Assembly (NCBI GenBank): GCA_035532075.1
Contig: DATKRV010000035.1
Span: 1-24,045 of the forward strand
Direction of reading: 5' to 3'
Source of the DNA: CAIVND01 sp035532075
GTDB taxonomy: Bacteria; Actinomycetota; Acidimicrobiia; Acidimicrobiales; Bog-793
Length of the DNA: 24,045 nucleotides
A model generated the notes under the pieces. The model worked only from the letters and a program-made list of their open reading frames with translations, was not told where the DNA came from and made no database searches. Positions within the stretch are counted from its first letter, which is position 1. Each line of letters opens with the position of its first letter. Below, piece by piece: positions 14,621-23,021 of the stretch. Both the position numbers and the translations under genes were made by a program.

Positions 14621-14649
14621 TGGTTGAGCCTTTCAATGTTTCCGAACTG

Positions 14650-15975
14650 TTACTTGATTCCGTCTCTCTTGAGCGCCGCGAGGCACGCGCTCGTTGTCGT
14701 GCAGTTTGTTACATCTCCGAGGACCTTTGCCGAAAGCGGAGATCCCTGGACTTCGTTCCCGGTCGTAGCGTTCGCGATGAACGGCGCATAGGGTCCGAAC
14801 GTGTTGTGGTATGCGTTGTAGTCGATTGCTCCACTCGCTCCCTCATAGTTGATCTTCTTGTGCGCCTTCAACAGCGCGACGCACGTCTTGTATGAGTAGC
14901 ACGCCACTCCTGGCGGATTGGTCACCTTCAACATGTCTTTCGCGACCGTTGCGCCACTGAAGGTGTGTGCGTACGTGTCGGCGAGTGCCAGGGAGACAAC
15001 GGCGTCATAGGCGTAGTTCGCGCCCGACAAAGGTCCAGCTGCGGTCTGGCTCGGGAACATCTTAGTGAACTGAGCCATGAAGACGTTGTTTGCCGTGCCT
15101 GTGACCGAGGTGCCCATTACCGACGTCAGGTAAGAATGCGCCCGGGCGGTACCGAACGCCTTGATGAAGTCACTGCTTGTCGTCACGTCGGTGCCAATCC
15201 ATGGGATCTTCGATCCAAGTTGCGCAAATTCGGTTGACAATACGGCAACCGTCGGCGCATCAGTCTGGGAGAAGATGACGTCAGGCTTGTCCGCGATTAC
15301 CTGAGCCACGGTGTTGGTATAGGACGATTGATCTGCCTGGACGTTGTAGACGTGGATAATCTTTCCACCCAGTTTGAGCCAGGTCGTCTTTACCGGTGCC
15401 ACGATGGTCTGTGCTGCGGCGTCGGAGTAAAAGAGCAGGTCGGCCTTCTTGTAGCCCTTGATGTGTGCGTATGTCGCCATTGCCACGCCAAGCTGACTGT
15501 CTGATGGGCTGTCGCGGAAGAGGAAAGGGTCCGTCTGGTGGTCCCGCCCAGTGTCTCCTCCTTGGAACTCATCGATGATCTTGTTGGCCCTGAGGACCGG
15601 CTCAACCGCGTTGATCTCCTGGGTTGTTGGCCCGATGATCCCAGCGATACCTCCTCCGGAGAGGAGCTTGAGCAGCGCGGTCTTTCCCTCTACTGGGTCA
15701 CATCCGGTGTCTCCAGTCGGGATTAAGAGCCTCTTGCCGAGTATCCCTCCGGCCGCATTGACCTGTTCCTGAGCGACCTGGGCTCCTTGAAAGATACCCT
15801 CGCCAAGGCTCGCTAGTGGTCCGGTGAAACATGACAAAACGCCATAGGACACGGTTTTCGTTGCGGCCGCAGCCATGGCGCCTGTCATGAAAGCTGCTCC
15901 GCCGCTCAGTACCGTCGACGCCGCCAAGGCGCTCGCGGCTGCACGGACGGAGAACAACTTGGTTTTCTTTCTCAC
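14650..15975 (-). CDS. Branched-chain amino acid-type ABC transporter substrate-binding protein
   Basis: A 441-residue periplasmic-binding protein of the type I (LivJ/Leu-Ile-Val-binding) fold. It has an N-terminal signal sequence (MRKKTKLFSV, then an Ala-rich hydrophobic stretch to about residue 37) with no lipobox Cys. The mature part shows typical family pieces: YGVLSCFTGPLASLGEGIFQGAQ, AGGILGKRL, a GIAGIIGPTTQEINAVEPVL segment and KPDVIFSQTDAPT. It would capture an amino acid, amide or related ligand outside the membrane and deliver it to LivHM. The GTG at 15975 is preceded by GAGAGGGGG; the ATG five bases upstream is out of frame and closes at once. It is the last gene of the operon, 53 bases after livF, with a strong hairpin downstream. 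Confidence 0.92.
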   Translation of the reverse strand: MRKKTKLFSVRAAASALAASTVLSGGAAFMTGAMAAAATKTVSYGVLSCFTGPLASLGEGIFQGAQVAQEQVNAAGGILGKRLLIPTGDTGCDPVEGKTALLKLLSGGGIAGIIGPTTQEINAVEPVLRANKIIDEFQGGDTGRDHQTDPFLFRDSPSDSQLGVAMATYAHIKGYKKADLLFYSDAAAQTIVAPVKTTWLKLGGKIIHVYNVQADQSSYTNTVAQVIADKPDVIFSQTDAPTVAVLSTEFAQLGSKIPWIGTDVTTSSDFIKAFGTARAHSYLTSVMGTSVTGTANNVFMAQFTKMFPSQTAAGPLSGANYAYDAVVSLALADTYAHTFSGATVAKDMLKVTNPPGVACYSYKTCVALLKAHKKINYEGASGAIDYNAYHNTFGPYAPFIANATTGNEVQGSPLSAKVLGDVTNCTTTSACLAALKRDGIK

Positions 15976-16028
15976 AGCATTCCCCCTCTCGTAGATACAT
16001 CATTGAATAAATTCCTCACCCTTGTCTA

Positions 16029-16763
16029 TTACGACATTCTTCCGACGTAAAGGTCAATCACCTCCTCATCGTGAAGAAGTTGCTCCGCCGGACCGTCGAG
16101 ACGGTTTTTTCCGAGTACGAGCACATATCCCCAATGCGAATGGCGCAACGACCGGCGGGTGTTCTGTTCGACAACACAGATCCCGACACCCGTTGATGCT
16201 ACCTTTTCGATCTGTTGCCAAATTGCGCTTTGAAACATGGGCGAAAGACCTGCGCTGGGCTCGTCGAGCAACATAACCGCAGGCTGGAGCATCAGGGCCC
16301 GCGCCATTGCCAGCATCGTCCGTTGGCCTCCACTGAGCGCTCCGGCCTTTCGTCGGAGCGACTTCTTGATATCGGGGAAGAGTTCGCATAGCTCGTCAAT
16401 GCGTTCAGCGACGCCGCGTTTGAGTGTGTAACCACCCATATCGAGATTTTCGCGCACGGTGAGGTCCGGAAAGGTGTTGGCAACCTGGGGGACATAGGAG
16501 AGCTTCAAGCGCACGAGTTTCTCCGGCGCGAGGTTGGTGCTCTCTTTATCGAGCACGTAAACGTGTCCTTTGCTCGTCTTGATGACGCCCGCGATCGCTT
16601 TGAGCAACGTCGATTTGCCCGCACCATTCGGGCCGACGATCGCGGTGATCTTGCCCGGGTGCACCTCGAGCGATACGTTCTCGATAATCGGTGGTCCGCC
16701 GTAACCGGCTGTGACGCCGTCGACTCTGAGAACGGCGGGGGTGTCGAGTCCGGTTTCGCTCAT
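16029..16763 (-). CDS. livF: Branched-chain amino acid-type ABC transporter ATPase LivF
   Basis: A 244-residue ABC ATPase. Walker A GPNGAGKST is at residues 44-52, the Q-loop is YVPQ (90-93), the signature LSGGQ is at 143-147 and Walker B LLDEP is at 165-169, followed by SAGLSP, a typical LivF sequence. The C-terminus ends in EEVIDLYVG, also LivF-like. It hydrolyses ATP with LivG to drive uptake through LivHM. Its ATG overlaps the livG stop by four bases (ATGA), which suggests translational coupling. The ligand of the system may be another amino acid, urea or an amide, since LivF alone does not define it. Confidence 0.93.
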   Translation of the reverse strand: MSETGLDTPAVLRVDGVTAGYGGPPIIENVSLEVHPGKITAIVGPNGAGKSTLLKAIAGVIKTSKGHVYVLDKESTNLAPEKLVRLKLSYVPQVANTFPDLTVRENLDMGGYTLKRGVAERIDELCELFPDIKKSLRRKAGALSGGQRTMLAMARALMLQPAVMLLDEPSAGLSPMFQSAIWQQIEKVASTGVGICVVEQNTRRSLRHSHWGYVLVLGKNRLDGPAEQLLHDEEVIDLYVGRMS

Positions 16764-17533
16764 TCGTCATCATTCCCGAGATAGGCATCGACGACTCGAG
16801 CGTTGTCGCGCAGATCATGGAAGTCGCCTTCGGCAATCACCGTTCCGACATCCATGACGACGACCTCGTCGCAGGTCTTTTCGATGAATGGCAGGTTGTG
16901 TTCGACGACAATGACGGTACTTCCGGCCCGCTTCAGGTCACGGATCGCCTCCCCGATGCGCTCTCCGAGTACTGGGTTGACGCCCCCCATCGGTTCGTCA
17001 AGAATCGTGAGTCGCGGCCGTGCGGCGGTAATCCTCGCGAACTCGAGAAGACGTTTCTGGCCTCCGCTGAGATTGATCGCCCGGTCATTGCGAAGGTCAT
17101 CGAGTCGGTAGTCCTTGAGTATCTGGCGGATTTCACTGGTTTCCACCGCTTCGTCGCGGCGCATGCTTCCGGCAAACACCAGGGATCGAAAGAGCGACTC
17201 GCGGGCAAGTTTCGATCTTCCTACTCTGACGTTGTCGATTACCGAGAGGTCTCGCCACTCCCGCGGTGTCTGGAAGGTCCGGATGAGTCCCATGCGTGAG
17301 ATCACATCAGGACGAAGTCCGATCAGCTCGGCTCCATCAAAGCGCACGCTTCCCGAATCGGGGTGCTCGAATCCCGTGACCAGGTCGATGAGGCTACTCT
17401 TGCCAGCTCCGTTTGGCCCAATCAGACCCACAACCGTTCCCTCGCGCACGGTCATCGAGCAGTGGTCCACTGCGACGACACCGCCGAAGGACTTCGTTAG
17501 GTCCGCGACCTCGAGCAGGACCTCGCCGCTCAT
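16760..17533 (-). CDS. livG: Branched-chain amino acid-type ABC transporter ATPase LivG
   Basis: A 257-residue ABC ATPase. Walker A GPNGAGKSS is at residues 39-47, the signature LSGGQ at 155-159 and Walker B ILDEP at 177-181, followed by MGGVNP, as usual for LivG. RTFQTPREWRDLSVIDNV is the family's Q-loop region, and the end KTCDEVVVMDVGTVIAEG fits too. It pairs with LivF as the energy module of the importer. The start overlaps the livM stop by four bases (ATGA). Confidence 0.93.
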   Translation of the reverse strand: MSGEVLLEVADLTKSFGGVVAVDHCSMTVREGTVVGLIGPNGAGKSSLIDLVTGFEHPDSGSVRFDGAELIGLRPDVISRMGLIRTFQTPREWRDLSVIDNVRVGRSKLARESLFRSLVFAGSMRRDEAVETSEIRQILKDYRLDDLRNDRAINLSGGQKRLLEFARITAARPRLTILDEPMGGVNPVLGERIGEAIRDLKRAGSTVIVVEHNLPFIEKTCDEVVVMDVGTVIAEGDFHDLRDNARVVDAYLGNDDE

Positions 17534-18561
17534 GAATCCGAACCATCGTCTGCGTGTGCAGTAGCCACGCTTTCGTCGTGGCCGTCTTGTTGTGCTTGGA
17601 ACATTGATCGCATACGTGATCTCCGTCCCTGGGAACCGTCAGTTCCGAGGCGTTCGGGTATCAGTCCACCAGGGCGAAAACGCAGCATCAGGATGATCAG
17701 AAGTCCGATGAGGATCTGCCTCAGCGCGGGGCCGAGTTCGGGGCGGGCCGCCGGCGAAGGAATGTATCGCGTCATCTCGACAAATCCCACGTAGACAATG
17801 AATGAGCCAAGTACGACACCGCGCGGATTGCCGCGTCCGCCGACGAGGATCGCTGCATAGAGGACAAAGATCTCGGTCGGTGCCCAGTCGAGCGAGTTAA
17901 ACGCTCCGATGTAGGCAGCAAAGAGGCTGCCGGACAGTCCAGCGAGTGCGGCACCGGTGAGATAGGTGCGGTATTTCGTCCAGAACACGTTACGTCCGTA
18001 CACCGAGGCCGCGCGCTCGTCGTCGCGTACCGCGCGCACCATTCTTCCAAAGGGACTTCTCGAGAGCCGCATCACGAGAAGATAGACGCAAAAGAGCACA
18101 ATGAGACAGAACGCGAAGAAGAGATAGTGATAAGCGTTGTACGACAAACCGCCGCCCATGGGATCGAAGAGTCCCGATAGCCCGTTGTAGCCGTTGAAAA
18201 GCGGGGTGAAATTCTCGACAAGATAGTAGATCGCCCAAACCGCGCCCAGGGTGGTGATCGAAAAGTAAACCTCTCGCAACGTACGAAGTGCGATCGCTCC
18301 GATGATAGACGCGAACGCGATGACGACGATGATCGTTATCGGCACGGCAAGCAGGTAGGGGAGATGCCAACCCAGAATGTATTCCACCGGCGGCGATGGT
18401 TTTCCGATCGTCAGAACCATTGTCATGTAGACGCCGAGCGCGAAATAGGCGTAGGCCGAGAGATCGAAATCACCCGACCAACCCCAGATCATGTCTATTC
18501 CGAGTGCGAGCACGCCAAAGATCGCTGCCTCGGTGAGAATCGCGATCCAGTATTGGAGCAT
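17530..18561 (-). CDS. livM: Branched-chain amino acid-type ABC transporter permease LivM
   Basis: A 343-residue membrane permease with about nine hydrophobic segments. The LivM core is present: GWSGDFDLSAYAYFALGVYM near the N-terminus, then RSPFGRMVRAVRDDERAASVYG, the conserved cytoplasmic loop that docks the ATPases, and AILVGGRGNPRGVVLGSFIV. The start ATG at 18561 shares one base with the livH stop (TGATG). The frame is open much further upstream, but that part overlaps livH and has no homology. The C-terminal tail (about residues 310-343) is hydrophilic and Asp/Gln-rich, longer than the minimal permease. Confidence 0.92.
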   Translation of the reverse strand: MLQYWIAILTEAAIFGVLALGIDMIWGWSGDFDLSAYAYFALGVYMTMVLTIGKPSPPVEYILGWHLPYLLAVPITIIVVIAFASIIGAIALRTLREVYFSITTLGAVWAIYYLVENFTPLFNGYNGLSGLFDPMGGGLSYNAYHYLFFAFCLIVLFCVYLLVMRLSRSPFGRMVRAVRDDERAASVYGRNVFWTKYRTYLTGAALAGLSGSLFAAYIGAFNSLDWAPTEIFVLYAAILVGGRGNPRGVVLGSFIVYVGFVEMTRYIPSPAARPELGPALRQILIGLLIILMLRFRPGGLIPERLGTDGSQGRRSRMRSMFQAQQDGHDESVATAHADDGSDS

Positions 18562-19442
18562 CAGGCGCGCACCGTGCTGATACGTCCGCGTACGAACAGT
18601 CCGTTTGGTTTTACGAGCAACATGACGACAAGGAATCCAAAGGCGATAACCAATTGGTAGGCAGAGGAGGTATAGGTGCTTGCGATTGACATCACGAGCC
18701 CGAGAACCACGGCCCCACCAAGGGTGGGATAGGGACGACCGAGTCCTCCGCCGACGGCTGCGGTGATCGAGAGGAGGAGGAATCCATTTCCGACCGTTGG
18801 AGTGATTGTCCCGATGGTTTCGCCATAGAGGAACCCTGCGAACCCCGAAATAGCACCTGCGACCGCCCACGTCTGCATGACGACCCGTCTCGCGGGAATG
18901 CCACTCACCTGTGCGAGCTCGCGGTTCTGTGAGATGGCACGTAATGCCTTCCCGAGGCGAGTTCTCTGCAAAAGGAGGTAGATCAACACTGCCACAACTA
19001 CGGCAGAAATGATCACTTTGATTGTCAGGGCCGTCCAAAGGAACGGGCCAATGTGAAAGAGGTTTCCCTGCGAGAAGGTGTAGGAGACGCTCGCACCGCC
19101 GAATCCGATGAGCACGGCGTTTTGCAATATCAGTGAGGCGCCGAGGGTCGCGATCAGCGTCGCGAGTGGTTTCTGATTGCGGAACCTCTCGATAAGGCTG
19201 AAATTCAGTGCCATTGCGGCAAGCGCGCCAAATGCCGTTGCAATCAATGCACAGATGTAGAGGTCTTGGTGGAAATTGTTTTCCGCCACGTAGGCAGAGT
19301 AGGCGCCGATCGTGAGTGTCTCGCCGTGGGCGAGGTTGACGACGCGACTGACCGCGTATTCAAGGGTGAAAGCGACCGCCGACAGTGCGAGGATTGCCGC
19401 GATCGCGATACCAGATCCGACGCTGATCCAAAAGATGTTCAT
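18561..19442 (-). CDS. livH: Branched-chain amino acid-type ABC transporter permease LivH
   Basis: A 293-residue membrane permease with about eight hydrophobic segments and LivH hallmarks: NLAHGETLTIGAYSAYVAEN near residues 37-56, TRLGKALRAISQNRELAQVSGI in the ATPase-docking loop, and GGGLGRPYPTLGGAVVLGLV. The ATG at 19442 follows a GGGGGG run within a few bases. It is the first gene of the livH-livM-livG-livF-binding protein operon. No regulator is adjacent. Confidence 0.92.
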   Translation of the reverse strand: MNIFWISVGSGIAIAAILALSAVAFTLEYAVSRVVNLAHGETLTIGAYSAYVAENNFHQDLYICALIATAFGALAAMALNFSLIERFRNQKPLATLIATLGASLILQNAVLIGFGGASVSYTFSQGNLFHIGPFLWTALTIKVIISAVVVAVLIYLLLQRTRLGKALRAISQNRELAQVSGIPARRVVMQTWAVAGAISGFAGFLYGETIGTITPTVGNGFLLLSITAAVGGGLGRPYPTLGGAVVLGLVMSIASTYTSSAYQLVIAFGFLVVMLLVKPNGLFVRGRISTVRA

Positions 19443-19748
19443 ATCCCCCCGAGCACTGCAAACTCCATCTACCGGCTCTCCGTCCGGGTCATGCGCTCAA
19501 ACGACGAAAGAGACCAACCGAGAAATTAGTTGAACGTGACCGTAGCACAGCAGCGGCGCAAATCAGTCTGTGAAAATCCCAGAAAAACAAGGTGTTTCAT
19601 GATCGTTGACTTCGTCGAGTTGTGTTCGCGGCGGCATTTTCTGTGGGCACTTGGGCTTCGCAGTTGAGATCGCTGGCAGTCTCAACTGCCGCTTTCTGGC
19701 TGGCCGGATATTCGTACGCGTTGGCTGGATGCCAACTCTCGATGAGCG
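19443..19748. other. Intergenic region between importer operon and VOC gene
   Basis: About 306 bases without a supported gene. It should contain the promoter of the importer operon on the - strand; a TGCTACGGT extended -10-like site lies near 19543, but no convincing -35 was found. It also holds the hairpin at 19660-19689. Confidence 0.5.
19660..19689 (-). terminator. Stem-loop after the VOC gene
   Basis: GCAGTTGAGA and TCTCAACTGC form a perfect 10-bp stem with a 10-base loop, about 60 bases beyond the VOC stop. No T-run follows. It is the likely end of the helicase-hydrolase-VOC transcript. Confidence 0.55.
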
Positions 19749-20219
19749 CTACGCGTAATACCGAAGTTCGACGAGATTGTGGTCCGGATCGCGCAGATAG
19801 ATCGAAAGGCCGGTTCCCTGTGCTCCGCTTCTCATCGCGGGACCCCTTTCGATCTCAAGATTGCCGGATGAGATCAGTTCGTCAAAGTCCATCGGCTCGA
19901 TGACCAGGCAGAAGTGATCGAGATTCATTCCGCTGTGTTCTCCGTGCACGAGGTCAATGATCGTCTCCGCGTTGACTCGGGCAGAGGGGAAGCGGACCCT
20001 GTTCGCTCGCCATTCATCTACCTTGACGGGTTCAAGCCCAAGCGTTCCGCAGTAAAAGGCGAGAGAGCGTTCCACGTCGTTGACCGACAATACGATGTGG
20101 TCGAATCCCACCGGAGCGATCTTCTGTGTTTTCGTCCCTGGCAGGTCGGAGCGTAGCTGACCATCGGTTGCTCGACCAGTTGCTCGATCACCCTCTTCGG
20201 GAACGATCTCGGTTTGCAT
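19749..20219 (-). CDS. VOC-family (glyoxalase/dioxygenase-like) protein
   Basis: A 156-residue vicinal-oxygen-chelate fold protein. The paired beta-alpha-beta-beta-beta units are visible: GFDHIVLSVNDVERSLAFYC with metal-ligand His41, NLDHFCLVIE with His102, and HNLVELRYY with Glu151 near the end. The His-His-Glu set fits a single-metal enzyme such as a glyoxalase, fosfomycin-resistance type enzyme or extradiol dioxygenase; the substrate is not defined. The start ATG at 20219 has AAAGGAG five bases upstream; the longer open frame to 20273 crosses this site. Residues 1-35 are a hydrophilic extension. It follows a metallo-beta-lactamase-fold hydrolase on the same strand, as glyoxalase I/II-like pairs sometimes do. 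Confidence 0.85.
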   Translation of the reverse strand: MQTEIVPEEGDRATGRATDGQLRSDLPGTKTQKIAPVGFDHIVLSVNDVERSLAFYCGTLGLEPVKVDEWRANRVRFPSARVNAETIIDLVHGEHSGMNLDHFCLVIEPMDFDELISSGNLEIERGPAMRSGAQGTGLSIYLRDPDHNLVELRYYA

Positions 20220-20366
20220 GATTGCTCCTTTGGTGGCGCCTTGAGACACCGCCCGGGTGAGGTTTGGCTCCAACGTGCTTGGTGCATTCTCGATTCGTCT
20301 ATGAGGATATCTCGCGTCGACCTCTGTGGCGAAGATGCGATCAGACGAGGATTTTCTTGAATGTTC

Positions 20367-21083
20367 TTAACCGGCGAATCTCGCCAGCCAACTCTCGCGG
20401 TCATGTGGCGCGAGGACAGGGTTGTGCCTACGGATCTCACCCATCGACTGAGAGGGCAGGCGAGCGTACGCGTGTCCGGGGTAAACCGGAGCGGAATCGG
20501 GAATCTTTGAGAGTCTCACAGTGAGGCTTTCGAAGAGCTCGCCTGCATCACCTCCAGGGAGGTCTGTGCGTCCACAACCTTCGAGAAACAGAGTGTCGCC
20601 GGTAATGAGGTTTCCCTCGAACAAGATGCACTGACTGCCCTCAGTGTGACCGGGGGTGTGGATGAGGACGAGTTCGAGTGCTCCGATGACGATCTTGTCG
20701 CCGGTTTCGTGGGCGATGACGGAGTCCTCTCCGATTCCGGTGCGTTCGGCGAGCCAGGAGAGTTCGGTACTCTGCGTGTGTACGGGAACATCCCGGCAAT
20801 CGAGAAGTTCGATTACACCCGCGATCGTTGCGAAACCACCGAGCATTCCGCCGGCATGATCGGCGTGGTAGTGCGTAACGATTGCTCCGGTCAATTCCAT
20901 CCCGTCGTTCTCGCAGATTCCGACGATTTCAGCTGGGGCGTATGCGGCATCTATCACGACGGCCTTGCGCGACTCGCGGTCGCCGATCAGATAGACATAG
21001 TTCTGCATCTGCATTGCGACCTGATCACCGTTCGCAAAGTCACGACCCGAGAGCAGCTGACGCAGATAGATCGGCGAGGTCAC
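20367..21083 (-). CDS. Metallo-beta-lactamase-fold hydrolase (glyoxalase II-like)
   Basis: A 238-residue MBL-fold enzyme with a complete binuclear metal site: His71-x-His73-x-Asp75-His76 in THYHADHAGG, His146 in TPGHTEGS, Asp163 in TGDTLF and His204 in YPGHAYA. The domain order and length match small glyoxalase II-like or persulfide dioxygenase-like hydrolases; no rhodanese domain is attached. The start is taken as the GTG at 21083, since YLRQLLSGRDFA is the conserved N-terminus of close relatives; there is no clear ribosome site. It starts 34 bases after the helicase stop, so the genes are probably co-transcribed. Confidence 0.87.
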   Translation of the reverse strand: MTSPIYLRQLLSGRDFANGDQVAMQMQNYVYLIGDRESRKAVVIDAAYAPAEIVGICENDGMELTGAIVTHYHADHAGGMLGGFATIAGVIELLDCRDVPVHTQSTELSWLAERTGIGEDSVIAHETGDKIVIGALELVLIHTPGHTEGSQCILFEGNLITGDTLFLEGCGRTDLPGGDAGELFESLTVRLSKIPDSAPVYPGHAYARLPSQSMGEIRRHNPVLAPHDRESWLARFAG

Positions 21084-21117
21084 GACATCGTGAAGCAGTG
21101 TTCGAAGGGCCCCATGG

Positions 21118-22293
21118 CTACGAGTTCGACGCTACGTTCTCATGCCACGCGGTTGGTGAGGATAGCCTCGGATCGTTTGAGAAGACCTCGACGGGCTTGA
21201 TCGTGAGACCGAGTCTGCGCTGGAGTCGCTCGATCGCGAGTTCTTCGTTCCACAGCAAGAAGGTGTAGACAACTCCCGAGCCGCCAGCCCGAGCGGTGCG
21301 ACCGGAACGATGCAGGTAGGCCTTGTGGTCCTCTGGCGGATCGTAATGGATAACCACATCGACACCCTCGATATCAAGTCCACGGGCCGCGACATCGGTT
21401 GCGACGAGTCCCTGAAGTTTTCCGTCGGTGAAGTTCGCGAGTGCCCGCTCGCGCGATCCCTGGTGGAGGTCCCCGTGGATCGCGGCGATTTTCACGCTCT
21501 GGACCAGGAGTTGTTCGGTTAGTTTGTCCGCGCCACGTTTCGTCTTGACGAAAATCAACGTCTTCTCGGCGCCTCGGATTATCGCGGCGGCGACACTTGC
21601 CTTGTCCATTTGGTGCACTTTCAAGAAGCGGTGCTCCATCTGGTCGACGGTCACCTGAGGGGACTCGACCTCGAAGAAGGTTGGTGTCTTGAGGTATCGG
21701 TTGACGAGCTGGTTGACCGCCGAATCGAGTGTCGCGGAAAAGAGCAGCGTCTGGCGTTCGACGTGCATGTGGCGCAAAAGCCATTCGACCTGGGGCATGA
21801 AACCCATGTCGGCCATTCGGTCGGCCTCGTCGAGCACCAGTGTGGTGATCTGTTCGAGGTTGATGGCTCCCTTGTCGACGAGATCGATCAGCCTTCCGGG
21901 CGTTGCGACGACGACATCGAGGCCCTTGGCGATCTGGCGTACCTGTGCGTCGAGATCGGCGCCGCCATAGACCGCTCCTATCCGACGCTTAATTGCTTTC
22001 CCGAGCGGTTCGAGCACCTCGGTCACCTGAGTCGCCAGCTCCCGGGTCGGTACGAGAACAAGAGAGGCGGGAAAGCGATCGTGAGCTCGCGGGGTCCGCA
22101 TCAGCATAGGAATACCAAAGGCAAGGGTCTTGCCAGATCCAGTCTTGGCCTTTCCGCAGATGTCGTGACCAGCGAGCGCCTCGCGCAGTGTCATCGCCTG
22201 GATCGAAAACGCAGTGGTGATGCCCTGATTTGCAAGTACCTCGACCAGTGCGGGATCGACGCCGAGCTCCGCGAAGGTTCGTTTGCTGGTCAC
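21118..22293 (-). CDS. DEAD-box ATP-dependent RNA helicase
   Basis: A 391-residue minimal DEAD-box helicase with all core motifs in order: Q motif around Gln32, AKTGSGKT (49-56), PTRELA, TPGR, DEAD (155-158), SAT (186-188), then VATDVAARGLDIEGVD and HRSGRTARAG. It unwinds RNA duplexes in ribosome assembly or mRNA decay, as known for RhlE/CsdA relatives. There is no basic C-terminal tail or RNA-binding domain, so it is the short form. The GTG at 22293 starts just before the family's FAELGVDPALVEVL. It is first of a co-directional set with the hydrolase and VOC genes, and divergent from the peroxiredoxin. Confidence 0.92.
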   Translation of the reverse strand: MTSKRTFAELGVDPALVEVLANQGITTAFSIQAMTLREALAGHDICGKAKTGSGKTLAFGIPMLMRTPRAHDRFPASLVLVPTRELATQVTEVLEPLGKAIKRRIGAVYGGADLDAQVRQIAKGLDVVVATPGRLIDLVDKGAINLEQITTLVLDEADRMADMGFMPQVEWLLRHMHVERQTLLFSATLDSAVNQLVNRYLKTPTFFEVESPQVTVDQMEHRFLKVHQMDKASVAAAIIRGAEKTLIFVKTKRGADKLTEQLLVQSVKIAAIHGDLHQGSRERALANFTDGKLQGLVATDVAARGLDIEGVDVVIHYDPPEDHKAYLHRSGRTARAGGSGVVYTFLLWNEELAIERLQRRLGLTIKPVEVFSNDPRLSSPTAWHENVASNS

Positions 22294-22490
22294 CCCCGAA
22301 GTCTCTCATCTCTCGGGCCCCATCGGCGACCGGTTCGTCCCGGCTTGATCGTGTCGCGGGCCCGAAGTGAGCGCCGCGGCCGTCGCGGAGGCTATTCGCG
22401 GTCACCGAGAGGGGCATGACCACTAATCTCATGGTTAGCAACGCCGAATATGGTTTACCTCCCACAAAATCTGTATCGCGAAGGAGAGAG

Positions 22491-22955
22491 ATGGCAAAGC
22501 TCGTCGAGGGAGATCTGGCTCCAGAGTTTTCACTTCCAGATCAAGGGGGAAACACCGTCGCACTTCGCGACCTTGCAGGCAAGAACGTCATAATTTACTT
22601 CTATCCAAAAGATGACACGCCGGGCTGCACGAAAGAGGCATGTCAGTTCAATGACCTCCTCCCTGACTTCGCCACCGATGACGCCGTTGTCCTTGGTATA
22701 TCGGCAGATTCTGCCGATTCGCACGGCAAGTTTCGTGACAAATATGGTCTCAAGTTCCAGCTCTTGATCGACAAAGACCATGCGGTAATGGAGTCCTATG
22801 GCGCCTATGGCGAGAAGGTTCTCTACGGAAAGAAAAGCATTGGGGTGATTCGGTCAACCTTCTTGATCGGTCCGGACCAGATGGTCAAGCGAGCCTGGTA
22901 CCACGTGAAGGCCGATGGACACGCGGAGAAGGTGCTCGCGGCGCTGCAGTCATAG
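22491..22955 (+). CDS. bcp: Thioredoxin-dependent thiol peroxidase (Bcp/PrxQ)
   Basis: A 154-residue peroxiredoxin of the Bcp/PrxQ group. It reduces hydrogen peroxide and organic peroxides in the cytoplasm, with thioredoxin as donor. The peroxidatic Cys46 lies in TPGCTKEAC, with the resolving Cys51 five residues later, the usual PrxQ spacing. Other family parts are YFYPKDDTPG, GISADSADSHGKFRDKYGL and IRSTFLIGPD. The start ATG at 22491 directly follows AAGGAGAGAG; upstream in-frame codons to 22416 are not supported. It is divergent from the helicase. Confidence 0.95.
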   Translation: MAKLVEGDLAPEFSLPDQGGNTVALRDLAGKNVIIYFYPKDDTPGCTKEACQFNDLLPDFATDDAVVLGISADSADSHGKFRDKYGLKFQLLIDKDHAVMESYGAYGEKVLYGKKSIGVIRSTFLIGPDQMVKRAWYHVKADGHAEKVLAALQS

Positions 22956-23021
22956 GAACTGCGGGTACTCGGCCCTGCGTCGTTGCGAGGCCGATGTTTC
23001 AACGATGAAAGTGTGAGCACA

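Larger units (their letters stand above)
13959..14649. other. Non-coding block rich in inverted repeats
   Basis: About 690 bases between the ParA-type gene and the importer operon. Short open frames on both strands show no recognisable protein. It carries a pair of 9-bp direct repeats (14008-14031), a bulged hairpin (14309-14333), a 12-bp inverted repeat with a 28-base spacer (14479-14530) and a 14-bp-stem hairpin (14579-14620). It may hold a structured RNA, mobile-element debris or a set of terminators. Confidence 0.45.

Noticed and set aside
7249..14649. CRISPR array or integrase in the accessory block
   Set aside because: No regularly spaced repeats of CRISPR length and no recombinase motifs were seen; the repeats present are short pairs only.
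18562..19038. N-terminal extension of the LivM frame
   Set aside because: It lies inside livH in another frame and is Arg/His-rich, as expected of an out-of-register reading.
19622..19903. 93-codon open frame on the + strand
   Set aside because: It spans the hairpin at 19660-19689 and runs antisense into the VOC gene, with no motif of its own.
21610..22419. 269-codon open frame on the + strand
   Set aside because: It is the antisense shadow of the DEAD-box helicase, whose motifs are complete on the - strand.
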